Origin: Streptomyces ruber
Lineage (GTDB): Bacteria; Actinomycetota; Actinomycetes; Streptomycetales; Streptomycetaceae
Reading direction: 5' to 3'
Length of the DNA: 61,490 bases
Assembly: GCF_014648075.1 (NCBI RefSeq)
Contig: NZ_BMQK01000027.1
Location: 1-61,490 of the forward strand
Shown piece by piece: positions 17,156 to 25,159 of this stretch (the stretch's first letter is position 1; each line of letters opens with the position of its first letter). Both the position numbers and the translations under genes were made by a program. The notes beneath the pieces were generated by a model. It worked only from the letters and a program-made list of their open reading frames with translations, was not told the origin of the DNA and made no database searches.

Positions 17156-17962
17156 ATGGTCATCCGCCGTAGGAACAACGTGACGGTCACCGGCCCGGCC
17201 ACCGGGCCGACGGTGGTGCTGGCGCACGGGTTCGGCTGTGACCAGAACATGTGGCGCCTGATCGTGCCGGCGCTCGCGGAGCGGTACCGGGTGGTGTTGT
17301 TCGACTACGTCGGCTCCGGCCGCTCGGACCTGTCGGCCTGGAGCCAGGAGCGGTACTCGTCCCTGCAGGGGTACGCCACGGACGTCGTCGAGGTCTGCGA
17401 GGAGCTGGACCTCGAGCGGGCGACGTTCGTGGGCCACTCGGTCAGCGCCATGGCGGGTGTGCTGGCGGCGCAGGCGGTGCCGGAGCGGATCGGGGCGCTG
17501 GTGATGGTGACGCCCTCGCCCCGCTACATCGACGACGACACCGGCTACCGCGGCGGCTTCACCGCGGAGGACATCGACGAACTCCTGGCGTCGCTGGACT
17601 CGAACTACCTCGGCTGGTCCTCCACGATGGCGCCGGTGATCATGGGCAATCCGGAGCGGCCGGAGCTGGGACAGGAACTGACCAACAGTTTCTGCGCCAC
17701 CGACCCGGACATCGCGCGGGTCTTCGCCCGCACCACGTTCCTGTCCGACAGCCGTGACGACCTGAAGAGCGTGAGCGTGCCGACGCTGGTGCTGGAGTGC
17801 GCCCAGGACGCCATCGCGCCGCGCGGGGTCGGCGCCTACGTGCACGCCGCGATCCCCTCCTCGCGCCTGGTCACCCTGGCCGCCACCGGGCACTGTCCGC
17901 AGCTCAGCGCCCCGGAGGCCACGGCCGGAGCCATCCTCGACTTCCTGGCGGACCTGCCGTGA
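17156..17962 (+). CDS. rsbQ: RsbQ-like alpha/beta hydrolase, energy-stress partner of RsbP
   Basis: A 268-residue hydrolase that follows Bacillus subtilis RsbQ closely: AHGFGCDQNMWR, FDYVGSGRSDLSAW, the nucleophile elbow GHSVSAM, MVTPSPRYIDDDTGYRGGF, FCATDPDIARVFA, CAQDAIAP and GHCPQLS, giving a Ser/Asp/His triad. RsbQ supplies or releases a small hydrophobic ligand needed to activate the RsbP PAS phosphatase. The next gene is such a phosphatase. The ATG at 17156 has GAGAGG at a good distance; an ATG 9 bp earlier is in frame. It ends on the ATG that could start rsbP. Confidence 0.92.
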   Translation: MVIRRRNNVTVTGPATGPTVVLAHGFGCDQNMWRLIVPALAERYRVVLFDYVGSGRSDLSAWSQERYSSLQGYATDVVEVCEELDLERATFVGHSVSAMAGVLAAQAVPERIGALVMVTPSPRYIDDDTGYRGGFTAEDIDELLASLDSNYLGWSSTMAPVIMGNPERPELGQELTNSFCATDPDIARVFARTTFLSDSRDDLKSVSVPTLVLECAQDAIAPRGVGAYVHAAIPSSRLVTLAATGHCPQLSAPEATAGAILDFLADLP

Positions 17963-18024
17963 TGTGCCGCGCCGGCGGTGCTCCGGAGCCGGCCGACCCC
18001 GGCGACGAGACGGACGGAGCCCGC

Positions 18025-19332
18025 ATGGACGCAGCCTTCACCTCACTGCTGGAGGACAGCGCCGAGGACCTGTACGACTCGGCGCCCTGCGGCTACCTGT
18101 CCACGATGATGGACGGCACCATCGCCAAGGTGAACGCCACGCTGCTGGACTGGCTGGGCCTGGAGCGGGACGCGGTCGTCGGCCGGAAACGGTTCGCCGA
18201 TCTGCTCACCGTGGGCGGCAGGTTGTACCACGAGACGCACTTCGCGCCGCTGCTGCGCATGCAGGGCGACCTGCGCGGCATCGCCCTGGAGATGAGGACC
18301 GCCGGCGGTGGCCGACTGCCCGTCCTGGTCTCCTCCGTCGTCAAGTACGGCAGCGAACGCGAGCCGCTGCTGATCCGCACCACCGTCTTCGACGCCGCGG
18401 ACCGCCGCGCCTACGAAGAGGAACTGCTGCGCCGCCGCCGGGACGCCGAGCAGGCCCGCACCGAGGCGGAGCGGGCCCGCGCGGAGGCGGAGCGGGCCCG
18501 CGCGGAGGCCGAGGAGGCCCGGCGGCAGGCCGAGGCCGACCGGGAGCGGCTCGCCGACGCGCTCGCCGTGCTGCAGCGGTCCCTCCTGCCCGACACCCTG
18601 CCCGAGCTGCCCGGGATGGAGGCGGCCGTCTACTACCACACCGCCTCTCCCGACCAGCTCGGCGGCGACTTCTACGACCTGTTCCCCGTCGACGAGCACC
18701 GGTGGGCGTTCTTCCTCGGCGACGTGTGCGGCAAGGGCCCCCAGGCCGCCTCCCTCACCTCGCTGACCCGCTACACCCTGCGTGCCGCCGCCCACCACGA
18801 CCCCGAGCCCGCCGCCGCGCTCACCACGCTGAACACCGTCCTGCACGAGCGGTACGGCCGCAGCGAGGACCCCCGTTACTGCACGGTCGTCTTCGGCATC
18901 CTCGAACCCGGCGGGGACGGCGGACCCACGAAGATCCGCATCGCCTCCGGCGGCCATCCGCCCGCGCTCGTCCTGCGCGCCGACGGCCGTGCCGAGTTCC
19001 TGCCCACCCCGGGCGGACTGCTCATCGGCGTCCTGCCCTCCGCACTGATCAGCACGGCGGAGGCGGTCCTCGCCCCGGGCGACACGCTCCTGCTCTACAC
19101 CGACGGCCTGACCGAGGCCCGTACCGGACCGACCCGCGAGAGCCTGTACGGCGAGGACGCACTGCACGCCTTCGCCACCGCCCTGGCCCCCGCCGCACCA
19201 CAGGAGACGATCACCGCACTGAACCGGCTGCTGGACGGCTTCGGTGACGGCCTCGACGACGACACCGCCCTGCTCGCCCTCGGTGTTCCCGCCACCCGTT
19301 CCCATTCTTGCCCGGCGACGGATTCCCCATGA
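18025..19332 (+). CDS. rsbP: RsbP-like PAS domain PP2C phosphatase
   Basis: About 435 residues. Residues 1-130 are a PAS sensor (YDSAPCGYLSTMMDGTIAKV, NATLLDWLGLERDAVVG, LYHETHFAPLLRMQG) of the type found with RsbQ. Residues 135-185 form an Ala/Glu/Arg heptad-rich coiled coil with a repeated RARAEAE unit. The remainder is a SpoIIE/PP2C phosphatase with GGDFYDLF, GDVCGKGPQAA, ASGGHPPALV and LLLYTDGLTEAR metal-binding motifs. It should dephosphorylate the STAS antagonist encoded next. The ATG at 18025 has GGAG upstream; an ATG at 17962 overlapping the rsbQ stop is an alternative. Its stop overlaps the next start by 4 bp. Confidence 0.93.
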   Translation: MDAAFTSLLEDSAEDLYDSAPCGYLSTMMDGTIAKVNATLLDWLGLERDAVVGRKRFADLLTVGGRLYHETHFAPLLRMQGDLRGIALEMRTAGGGRLPVLVSSVVKYGSEREPLLIRTTVFDAADRRAYEEELLRRRRDAEQARTEAERARAEAERARAEAEEARRQAEADRERLADALAVLQRSLLPDTLPELPGMEAAVYYHTASPDQLGGDFYDLFPVDEHRWAFFLGDVCGKGPQAASLTSLTRYTLRAAAHHDPEPAAALTTLNTVLHERYGRSEDPRYCTVVFGILEPGGDGGPTKIRIASGGHPPALVLRADGRAEFLPTPGGLLIGVLPSALISTAEAVLAPGDTLLLYTDGLTEARTGPTRESLYGEDALHAFATALAPAAPQETITALNRLLDGFGDGLDDDTALLALGVPATRSHSCPATDSP

Positions 19333-19709
19333 TGAACCCGCTGAAGATCACTCGTCGTGACACCGCCACCGGCCCGGTCCTGCACGTGGTCGGCGAGCTC
19401 GACTACGACCAGGCCGACGACCTGCGTGCGGAGCTCGACCGGCTGTCCCTCGACGCGGGGCAGTGCCTGGTCGTCGAGCTGGCCGGCCTCGAGTACTGCG
19501 ACTCCACCGGCATCACGGTTCTGCTCGCCGCCCGCCAGCAGACCCGGGCCGCCCGCGCCGACCTCGTCCTGGCCGCCGCCCCGCCCCACCTGCTGCGCAT
19601 CCTCGGCCTCCTCGGCCTGGACCAGGTGTTCACCCTCCGCCCCGACGCGACGGCGGCCACTGGTTCCGCCGATGCCACCGGTACCGGTGGATCCACCGGT
19701 ACCGTCTGA
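19329..19709 (+). CDS. rsbV: STAS domain anti-sigma-factor antagonist (RsbV-like)
   Basis: A 126-residue STAS protein: VLHVVGELDYDQADDLRAEL, VVELAGLEYCDSTGITVLLA with the phospho-acceptor Ser in CDSTG, and a C-terminal LGLDQVFTLRPD. In partner switching its unphosphorylated form captures an anti-sigma kinase and frees a SigB-type sigma factor. It is coupled to rsbP by an ATGA overlap. The C-terminal tail (residues 107-126) is a Gly/Thr/Ser-rich low-complexity stretch encoded by a perfect 26-bp palindrome. The kinase and sigma factor are not in the window. Confidence 0.92.
   Translation: MMNPLKITRRDTATGPVLHVVGELDYDQADDLRAELDRLSLDAGQCLVVELAGLEYCDSTGITVLLAARQQTRAARADLVLAAAPPHLLRILGLLGLDQVFTLRPDATAATGSADATGTGGSTGTV
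19679..19704. repeat. Perfect 26-bp palindrome at the end of rsbV
   Basis: The sequence from 19679 to 19704 is its own reverse complement, centred on GGATCC, and encodes the last Thr/Gly residues before the rsbV stop. It could form a hairpin in the mRNA and end the transcript, or bind a dimeric protein. Confidence 0.75.
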
Positions 19710-19837
19710 CGTCCTCCCTCCGACTCGGTCAGGACAGTTGTCCTGAAACCGTGGTAGCGGGGTACTCCGCGTCTGCAGGAGTGGGTGCCGCGACGCCCAC
19801 GGCCGGATGAGGCAACGTGTGACGGGAGGTGATCGCC

Positions 19838-20266
19838 GTGTCGAGTACGCAGCCGCACCAGGCGCCGGATCAGCGGACGCAGAGCGCTGAGCCGGTGGGC
19901 GAGCTGGTGCAGCGCGCGTCGCAGCAGCTGACCGAGCTGGTGCGTGGCGAACTGCGGTTGGCGCAGGCGGAGATGAAGGAGAAGGGCAAGCGGTACGGCA
20001 AGGGCGGCGGGCTGTTCGGCGGCGCCGGTGTCGTGGGCTACCTGATGCTGCAGGCGCTGGTCGCCACGGTCATAGCGGCCCTGGCCGTGCCGCTGCCGGT
20101 GTGGGCGGCGGCGCTGATCGTCACCGTCGTGCTCGGTGTGATCGCCGCGGTGCTGGCCCTCACCGGGAAGAAGCAGGTCGGCCGGGCCGCACCGCCCGCG
20201 CCGGAGCAGACGATCGAGAACGTGAAGGCCGACGTGGCCGAGATCAGGGAGAGTGCCCACCGATGA
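19838..20266 (+). CDS. Phage holin superfamily 3 / DUF1469 membrane protein
   Basis: A 142-residue protein with a basic-acidic amphipathic N-terminal half (ELVQRASQQLTELVRGELRL, AQAEMKEKGKRYGKG) and two long membrane segments around residues 55-105, followed by a short cytoplasmic helix. This is the layout of the actinobacterial DUF1469 (Phage_holin_3_6) proteins. GTG at 19838 is preceded by GGGAGG at 8 bp. It overlaps the following DUF3618 gene by 4 bp, a pairing common in actinobacteria and linked to membrane or osmotic stress. A GGGTAC box at 19760 resembles a SigB-type -10 element, which would fit the upstream rsb genes, but I could not find a convincing -35. Confidence 0.85.
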   Translation: MSSTQPHQAPDQRTQSAEPVGELVQRASQQLTELVRGELRLAQAEMKEKGKRYGKGGGLFGGAGVVGYLMLQALVATVIAALAVPLPVWAAALIVTVVLGVIAAVLALTGKKQVGRAAPPAPEQTIENVKADVAEIRESAHR

Positions 20267-20745
20267 CCCAGCCGCCGCACGACAAGCCCACCGCCTCGAG
20301 CCCCGAGGAGCTGCGCGAGCAGGTCGAGCAGACCCGTGCCGCCCTCGGCGAGACGGTCGGGGAACTCGCGGCCAGGACCGACCTCAAGGCGCGCGCCCAG
20401 GAGAAGGCCGCCGAGGTCCGGGAACAGGCCACCGCCAAGGCGAGCGAGCTGAAGGAGCAGACGGCGAGCACGGCGGAGGAGCTCAGGAGCAAGGCCGCCG
20501 GCGTCGCCCAACAGGTCCAGGAGAAGCTGCCCGACCCGCTCAAGGACAAGGCCGCCCAGGCCGCCGGGCAGGCCCGCGTCAGGGCGGCGCAGGCCGGTCG
20601 GCTGTGGGAGGACAAGGCTCCCGAACCGGTCCGCAACACGACCACGCAAGGCGCGCGGCTGGCGAAGGACCACCGCCCCCTGCTGCTGGCCGCCGCGGGC
20701 GCGGCCACGGTGGTGTGGCTGGCCTGTCGCCGCCGGAAGGGCTAG
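20263..20745 (+). CDS. DUF3618 family protein
   Basis: A 160-residue protein beginning with the DUF3618 pattern SSPEELREQVEQTRAALGET VGELAARTD, then a long Ala/Lys/Glu-rich amphipathic helix (about residues 40-110) resembling late-embryogenesis-type repeats, and a C-terminal membrane segment HRPLLLAAAGAATVVWLA followed by RRRKG. It is translationally coupled to the DUF1469 gene by an ATGA overlap. A structural or stress role at the membrane is likely; no enzymatic motif is present. Confidence 0.86.
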   Translation: MTQPPHDKPTASSPEELREQVEQTRAALGETVGELAARTDLKARAQEKAAEVREQATAKASELKEQTASTAEELRSKAAGVAQQVQEKLPDPLKDKAAQAAGQARVRAAQAGRLWEDKAPEPVRNTTTQGARLAKDHRPLLLAAAGAATVVWLACRRRKG

Positions 20746-20891
20746 CCCGGTACCGGCACGGCACGGACGCGAGGACGCGCCGTGCCGCCGACGGCGGGAG
20801 GGCCGGCACGCCATGGACACCGGCCCTCCCGCCGCCACCCCGCTCGACCCGGCGCCACCCGCCCCGTACACGCACGAAGGACTTCACCGCA

Positions 20892-21161
20892 GTGTCCGAT
20901 CAGCACGCGGCTGTCGCTCTGACAGCGGCCGCAGTCATCACCAGCGTCCTGGTCGCCGGCGCGGCGATCCTCGACCAGGGCAGCCGGCGGCACGGCACAG
21001 GCGGTGCCCGCCCGCCCCTCCGTCGCACCACCGCGGACCCGAGCGCACCGCCCGCGGCCGCGCCGCCGCAGGACGCCGCCGTCCGCGCCGTACGAGAAGC
21101 CGAACAACACGTCCACCACTGCTGGCGACGACTCCGGACGCCCACCGAACCCCCTGAGTGA
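20892..21161 (+). CDS. Small hypothetical membrane-associated protein
   Basis: An 89-residue protein with one membrane segment near the N-terminus (AAVALTAAAVITSVLVAGAA) and a Pro/Ala-rich, positively charged tail ending in REAEQHVHHCWRRLRTPTEP. GTG at 20892 follows GAAGGA. It lies 146 bp after the DUF3618 gene and may belong to the same stress group. I do not recognise a family; coding status is probable, not certain. Confidence 0.5.
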   Translation: MSDQHAAVALTAAAVITSVLVAGAAILDQGSRRHGTGGARPPLRRTTADPSAPPAAAPPQDAAVRAVREAEQHVHHCWRRLRTPTEPPE

Positions 21162-21174
21162 CCCGGCCCCGGCG

Positions 21175-21540
21175 TCGAGGGGCTTCCGCGCGCCGAGGGC
21201 GGCGACGGTCGGCCCGAGGGGCCGGCAGACGCAGGCTCGGCAGACCGGCGTCGTATGCGTCGGGGGAAGGCCGATGCCGATCGGGACCGACAGCGTCGCC
21301 GCCAGCACCTGCTGGACCGGAAGGGCCCGCTCGCTCCACGGGCCGGTACGGGTGCCGAAGGACTCCGTGCCGAAGTCGGTGGAGTCGCCTGCCGTACGGG
21401 GCGGCAGGCGCGGCACGAGGCCGTACTGGTACACGTGCCTGAACGTCAGCGCGCCGACGAGCGCCTGGAAGCGGTCCGCGAACGCCCGGTCGCCGACCAT
21501 GGGCCGGCCGAAGGCGTACAGCACGCGGAACGCCGAACGG
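21175..21540 (-). pseudogene. Possible C-terminal relic of a class 3 lipase
   Basis: Reading leftward, one open frame contains VLYAFGRPMVGDRAFADRFQ, LTFRHVYQYGLVPRLPPR and GPWSERALPVQQVLAATLSV. The FGRPMVGDRAFADRF and (D/L)VPRLPP spacing is that of class 3 triacylglycerol lipases after the nucleophile, but the GHSLGG half is missing and no start fits. I read it as a truncated remnant. The rest of 21162-21911 shows no gene. Confidence 0.45.
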
Positions 21541-21911
21541 CGCTGCGTCCGGTGTTCCCGCGGCCGGTTCCGCGGGCCGGCCCTGCCGCCGTACGGGCCC
21601 GCCCCGCCGCCTCTCGGCTTGGCAGGCGACGATGCGGCACTGATGGCGCTTGGGGGTGACTCGCCCGGAAGCGGTACTCGCCCTCCTCCCGCCCGCATAC
21701 GGCCGGGGCGCGACGCCGTCCGTATGCCGTGGCTCGGCCGACCGGGTTCTCGCGCCGGGGAGCACGGCGGGGTGTCCGGCCGGGCCGGACGCGCCGGATG
21801 CTCAATGGAGTGATCGGAGGGGCCGGAGGCACGGAGGGGCGGGCCGACGGTGGCCTGCCGACGGCTGACGGGGCGCCGCAGGCCCCGCAGGGGCGACAGG
21901 AGGAGCACTTC

Positions 21912-23081
21912 ATGGCGGCGGGCGCACGGCACCGTACGGCATACGTGGTGTGTGTGCTGCTGGCGACGCTGTTCACCTGCGCCGCCGCGTGGTACACGGC
22001 CCCGCCCCGCATCGTCTCCGGGGACGCGGTGCGGCGCGGCATGGAACGGCTGGTGCGGGAGGACCGGTTCCCCGGCGCCCTGGCAGCCGTCACAACGCCC
22101 GACGGCACCACCCGTGACGGCACCACACGCGACTACACCGCCGGTGTCGGCGATCTGGCCACCGGCGCTCCGGTGCCGGTGAACGGGAGGGTGCGCGCGG
22201 CGAGCAACACCAAGCCCTTCACCGCCGTGCTCGTCCTGCAGCTGGTCGGCGAGAGCGCCGTCCGCCTGGACGCGCCGGTGGAGACCTACCTGCCCGGCCT
22301 GGTCCGCGGCCGGGGCCTCGACGGGCGGCGCATCACGGTCCGTCACCTGCTGCAGCACACCAGCGGCCTGCCCGACTACGCCGACTTCCTGGGCGACGAC
22401 CCCTTCGCCCGCCGCCATCTCCACACCGGGCCCCGTGAGTTGCTCGACGTGGCCCTCGCCCACCCGGCCCGCTTCGCTCCCGGCAGCCGGTGGGAGTACA
22501 GCAACACCAACTACATCGTCGCCGGCCTGCTGATCGAGAAGGTCACCGGCCGCCCGCTGGCCGAGAGCGTCGCCCACCGGATCATCCGGCCGGCCGGGCT
22601 GCGCCACACCTACTTCCCCCGGGCGGGGGAGCGGACCGTCCACGGCCCCCACCCCAGGGGCTACCACGCCCTCGAACCGGGTGCGCGGCTACGCGACATC
22701 ACCGTGATGGACCCGTCCTGGGGCTGGGCGGCCGGACAGCTCGTCACCACCCCACGCGACCTCAACCGGTTCTACACCGCCCTGCTGCACGGCGACCTGC
22801 TCCACCCCGCACAACTCCGGCAGATGCGCACCACCGTCCCGGCAAGCGGTCTGTGGGCCGGGGCCCGCTACGGGCTCGGCCTGATCAGCACCCCGCTGAG
22901 CTGCGGAGGCCTGGCGTGGGGGCACGGCGGTGACATCCCCGGGTACCACACCCGGGGCGGTACGACCGACGACGGACGCTCCGTCACCCTCACCGTGACC
23001 GCGCTGCCCGACGCCCTGCCCGACAGCGGGACCGCCACCCGGCACGTCCTGACGCTGGTCGACACCGCCCTGTGCACGTGA
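21912..23081 (+). CDS. Serine beta-lactamase-fold carboxypeptidase (S12)
   Basis: A 389-residue protein with an N-terminal signal anchor (YVVCVLLATLFTCAAAW). The penicillin-binding motifs are ASNTKPFTA (SxxK, Ser near 98), YSNTNY (YxN) and WGHGGDIPGY (HxG in place of KTG). This matches the Streptomyces D-alanyl-D-alanine carboxypeptidase/esterase family rather than a resistance beta-lactamase. It probably acts outside the membrane on peptidoglycan or small esters. AGGAG lies about 9 bp upstream of the ATG. Neighbours give no further clue. Confidence 0.88.
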   Translation: MAAGARHRTAYVVCVLLATLFTCAAAWYTAPPRIVSGDAVRRGMERLVREDRFPGALAAVTTPDGTTRDGTTRDYTAGVGDLATGAPVPVNGRVRAASNTKPFTAVLVLQLVGESAVRLDAPVETYLPGLVRGRGLDGRRITVRHLLQHTSGLPDYADFLGDDPFARRHLHTGPRELLDVALAHPARFAPGSRWEYSNTNYIVAGLLIEKVTGRPLAESVAHRIIRPAGLRHTYFPRAGERTVHGPHPRGYHALEPGARLRDITVMDPSWGWAAGQLVTTPRDLNRFYTALLHGDLLHPAQLRQMRTTVPASGLWAGARYGLGLISTPLSCGGLAWGHGGDIPGYHTRGGTTDDGRSVTLTVTALPDALPDSGTATRHVLTLVDTALCT

Positions 23082-23239
23082 CCGGCACGGCCGTGCGGCC
23101 GGAAGGCGACCGGTGACGCCATGCCGACGGTCCGGCCGGGCCGCCCGGACACCGGCGAGCGGCTGCTGCAGGCGTGATCGGGCGGGGCCGGAAGGCGCGT
23201 CACCGGCGGACCGGCCGGGGCGGGACTCCGCATCCGGCC

Positions 23240-23703
23240 GCCGGGGCAACGCGATGGCCGCCAGATCGCGCACCGCGGCGGCGATCACCGGCCACAGGGC
23301 GGTGGGGAGGTCGTGGCCGACGCCGGGGAAAGTCATCGGACGGGCGCCGTCGACGGCGCGGGCGGTCGCGTGTGCCGCCGTGACGCGCGGGATCGGGTCC
23401 TGCTCACCGTGCAGTACCAGCAGCGGACGGCCCAACGTGCGCAACGCGGGGCCGTGCCGCTGGGCGCCGATCTGGCGGCTCCGGGCCTTGGTGTCCCGGG
23501 GACCGCTGTCGACCTGGGCCTCGATCCAGGTCCGGGCGGCCGCCTCGGCGAAGGGGTGGCCGGGGGAGGCGATGCCCCGCCGGACCGCCGGGCTCGCCTC
23601 GACGTCGCCCTCCCGTCCCTCGGGGAATCGCGTGCGCGGGCACCGGCCCGGAGCCGCCGGACCAGCTCTTCGACCGCCTCGTCAGCCGTGTCCTGACAGG
23701 ACT
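23240..23703 (-). pseudogene. C-terminal relic of an alpha/beta hydrolase
   Basis: From 23703 leftward the frame reads CQDTADEAVEELVRRLRAG; after a one-base shift near 23640 it reads RFPEGREGDVEASPAVRRGI, FAEAAARTWIEAQVDSGPRD and LGRPLLVLHGEQDPIPRV, then FPGVGHDLPTALWPVIAAAV. The last two blocks are the Asp and His triad regions of an alpha/beta hydrolase. The nucleophile half is absent, there is a frameshift and the frame runs on through the next gene without a stop. Confidence 0.75.
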
Positions 23704-23829
23704 GCTCGACACGGGAGCACGGTCCGGTCCGCTTACGGGCGGGTGACGCCGCCGGGAGGGGGTGAGTACGCGATCACGTCGTGCGACGTGTGTGCGACGT
23801 ACGACTGCGGCGGCAGCGGCGGCAAAACT

Positions 23830-24300
23830 TCATCGTTCGGCGTCCTCGGCGTCCTCGGCGTCCTCGGCGTCCTCGGCGTCCTCGGCGTCCTCGGTGTCCT
23901 CGGTGTCCTCGTCGTCACGCTCGCGCCGGTCCGAGTGGTCGGTCCGGCGGTGGACGGGGCTCCCCTCGTGCTCGAGGCGGTCCGCGAGTTCGTCGCGGAG
24001 CAGCAGGTGGCGTTCGAGGCCATGGGTGCGGTAGGCGGTGCGGCCGATGATCTGGCTGGTTATCGGGGCGGTGAGCAGCTGGAACAGGGCGACGAGCAGC
24101 AGGACCGGGGCCAGATTCGGCGACATCTGCACGGCCGCCCCGACGAGGATGAGCAACAGGCCCAGTGTCTGCGCCTTGGCGGCTGCGTGGAGACGGCTCA
24201 TGGTGTCCGGGAAGCGGAGCAGCCCGAGGGCGCCGAGCAGGCAGAAGGACGCGCCGCCGAGGAACAGCACGGCGGTGATCACGTCGAGGACGACCGTCAT
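23830..24300 (-). CDS. mrpG: Mrp antiporter subunit G with repeat-encoded acidic tail
   Basis: A 156-residue MnhG/MrpG protein: three membrane segments in the first 95 residues (FLGGASFCLLGALGLLRFPD, MSRLHAAAKAQTLGLLLILV and PVLLLVALFQLLTAPITSQI). The usual protein ends soon after; here a hydrophilic tail of about 50 residues follows, finishing in repeated Glu-Asp-Ala triplets encoded by a 9-bp tandem repeat. It is the last gene of the Mrp operon and overlaps mrpF by 4 bp. Confidence 0.93.
   Translation of the reverse strand: MTVVLDVITAVLFLGGASFCLLGALGLLRFPDTMSRLHAAAKAQTLGLLLILVGAAVQMSPNLAPVLLLVALFQLLTAPITSQIIGRTAYRTHGLERHLLLRDELADRLEHEGSPVHRRTDHSDRRERDDEDTEDTEDAEDAEDAEDAEDAEDAER
23841..23912. 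repeat. Eight-unit 9-bp tandem repeat inside mrpG
   Basis: Six identical units of cgtcctcgg (23841-23894) are followed by two variants (tgtcctcgg, tgtcctcgt). On the coding strand they specify Glu-Asp-Ala and Glu-Asp-Thr triplets. Such in-frame repeats can change copy number by slippage without breaking the gene. Confidence 0.93.
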
Positions 24301-24563
24301 CGCATGCCTTCCCGCTTCTCGATCAGGTGGGCCGCCGTCACCGACCCGATGAAGGCCAGCAGGGCGAGGACGACGAGCACCGGTACGGCGGTGGTGTCGT
24401 CGCGTGCCGTCATCCCCACCGCGGTCGCGGCGATGACCATGGTCACGAGGACGTCGAGCGCCATGATGCGGTCGAGGGCGCGCGGGCCGCGCAGCAGCCG
24501 CACCAGGGTGAGCAGGGCGGCCGCCACGATCATGGCGAGCGTGATGCCGTACAGGAGGGTCAT
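24297..24563 (-). CDS. mrpF: Mrp antiporter subunit F
   Basis: An 88-residue protein with three membrane segments (LLYGITLAMIVAAALLTLV; RIMALDVLVTMVIAATAV; VPVLVVLALLAFIGSVTAAH) and the family's RGPxxxDR motif as RGPRALDR. It overlaps mrpE and mrpG by 4 bp each. Together with A, B, C, D, E and G it forms the hetero-oligomeric Na+(K+)/H+ antiporter in the cytoplasmic membrane. Confidence 0.93.
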   Translation of the reverse strand: MTLLYGITLAMIVAAALLTLVRLLRGPRALDRIMALDVLVTMVIAATAVGMTARDDTTAVPVLVVLALLAFIGSVTAAHLIEKREGMR

Positions 24564-25159
24564 GGGTTCCTTCCTCGGTCGTCGGCTTCCCCGCCGGTGT
24601 CCCCGCCGGTGTCTTCGGAGCGGCGGCCGAGCGCCTGGACGACCCGGCGTTCCACGGCCTTCACCTCGCTGCGCCGACGGGCGATGTCCTGCGGGCCGCC
24701 GGCGGGCAGGGCGTGCACGTACAGGCGTCTGCGGCGCCGGTCGATCTCCGTCACCAGGTTCCCGGGGCCGACGTTGGTGAGTTCGGCGACGGCGGTGATC
24801 AGCAGGTCGCCGTCGACGTCCAGGGGGACCTCGATGATCGCGGAGGTGGTCCTGCCGCCGTGGCGGACGACCTGCCACGCGACGGTGAGCGCCGACGTGA
24901 CGAGGTCCGTGAGCAGATGGATCAGCAGTCGTACGACGCCCAGCGGCCTCGGTACGGTGCCCGGCCGCACGGCGGGCAGGCGGAAGGCCAGCACCACGGC
25001 GACCGCGACGAGCAGACCGCCGGTGAGGACGAGCGCGCTGGTGGACCCCCACAGCAGCAGCCACAGCAGCCACAGCCAGGCGACCATCGGCAGGTGCGGG
25101 AAGACGCGGCGGGCCCGCCCGTGTCCACGACGGTTCGGGAGACCGTCGGTTCGGGTCAC
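24560..25159 (-). CDS. mrpE: Mrp antiporter subunit E
   Basis: A 199-residue MnhE/MrpE protein: two to three N-terminal membrane segments (MVAWLWLLWLLLWGS, LVLTGGLLVAVAVVLAF) and the conserved C-terminal part GNLVTEIDRRRRRLYVHALP. The GTG at 25159 overlaps the mrpD stop as GTGA. Sequence after residue 165 is a charged, variable tail. E is required for complex assembly in characterised Mrp systems. Confidence 0.92.
   Translation of the reverse strand: MTRTDGLPNRRGHGRARRVFPHLPMVAWLWLLWLLLWGSTSALVLTGGLLVAVAVVLAFRLPAVRPGTVPRPLGVVRLLIHLLTDLVTSALTVAWQVVRHGGRTTSAIIEVPLDVDGDLLITAVAELTNVGPGNLVTEIDRRRRRLYVHALPAGGPQDIARRRSEVKAVERRVVQALGRRSEDTGGDTGGEADDRGRNP

Noticed and set aside
23841..23912. Regular 9-bp repeats as a possible CRISPR array
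   Set aside because: The units are directly adjacent without spacers, far too short for CRISPR repeats, and lie in frame inside mrpG.
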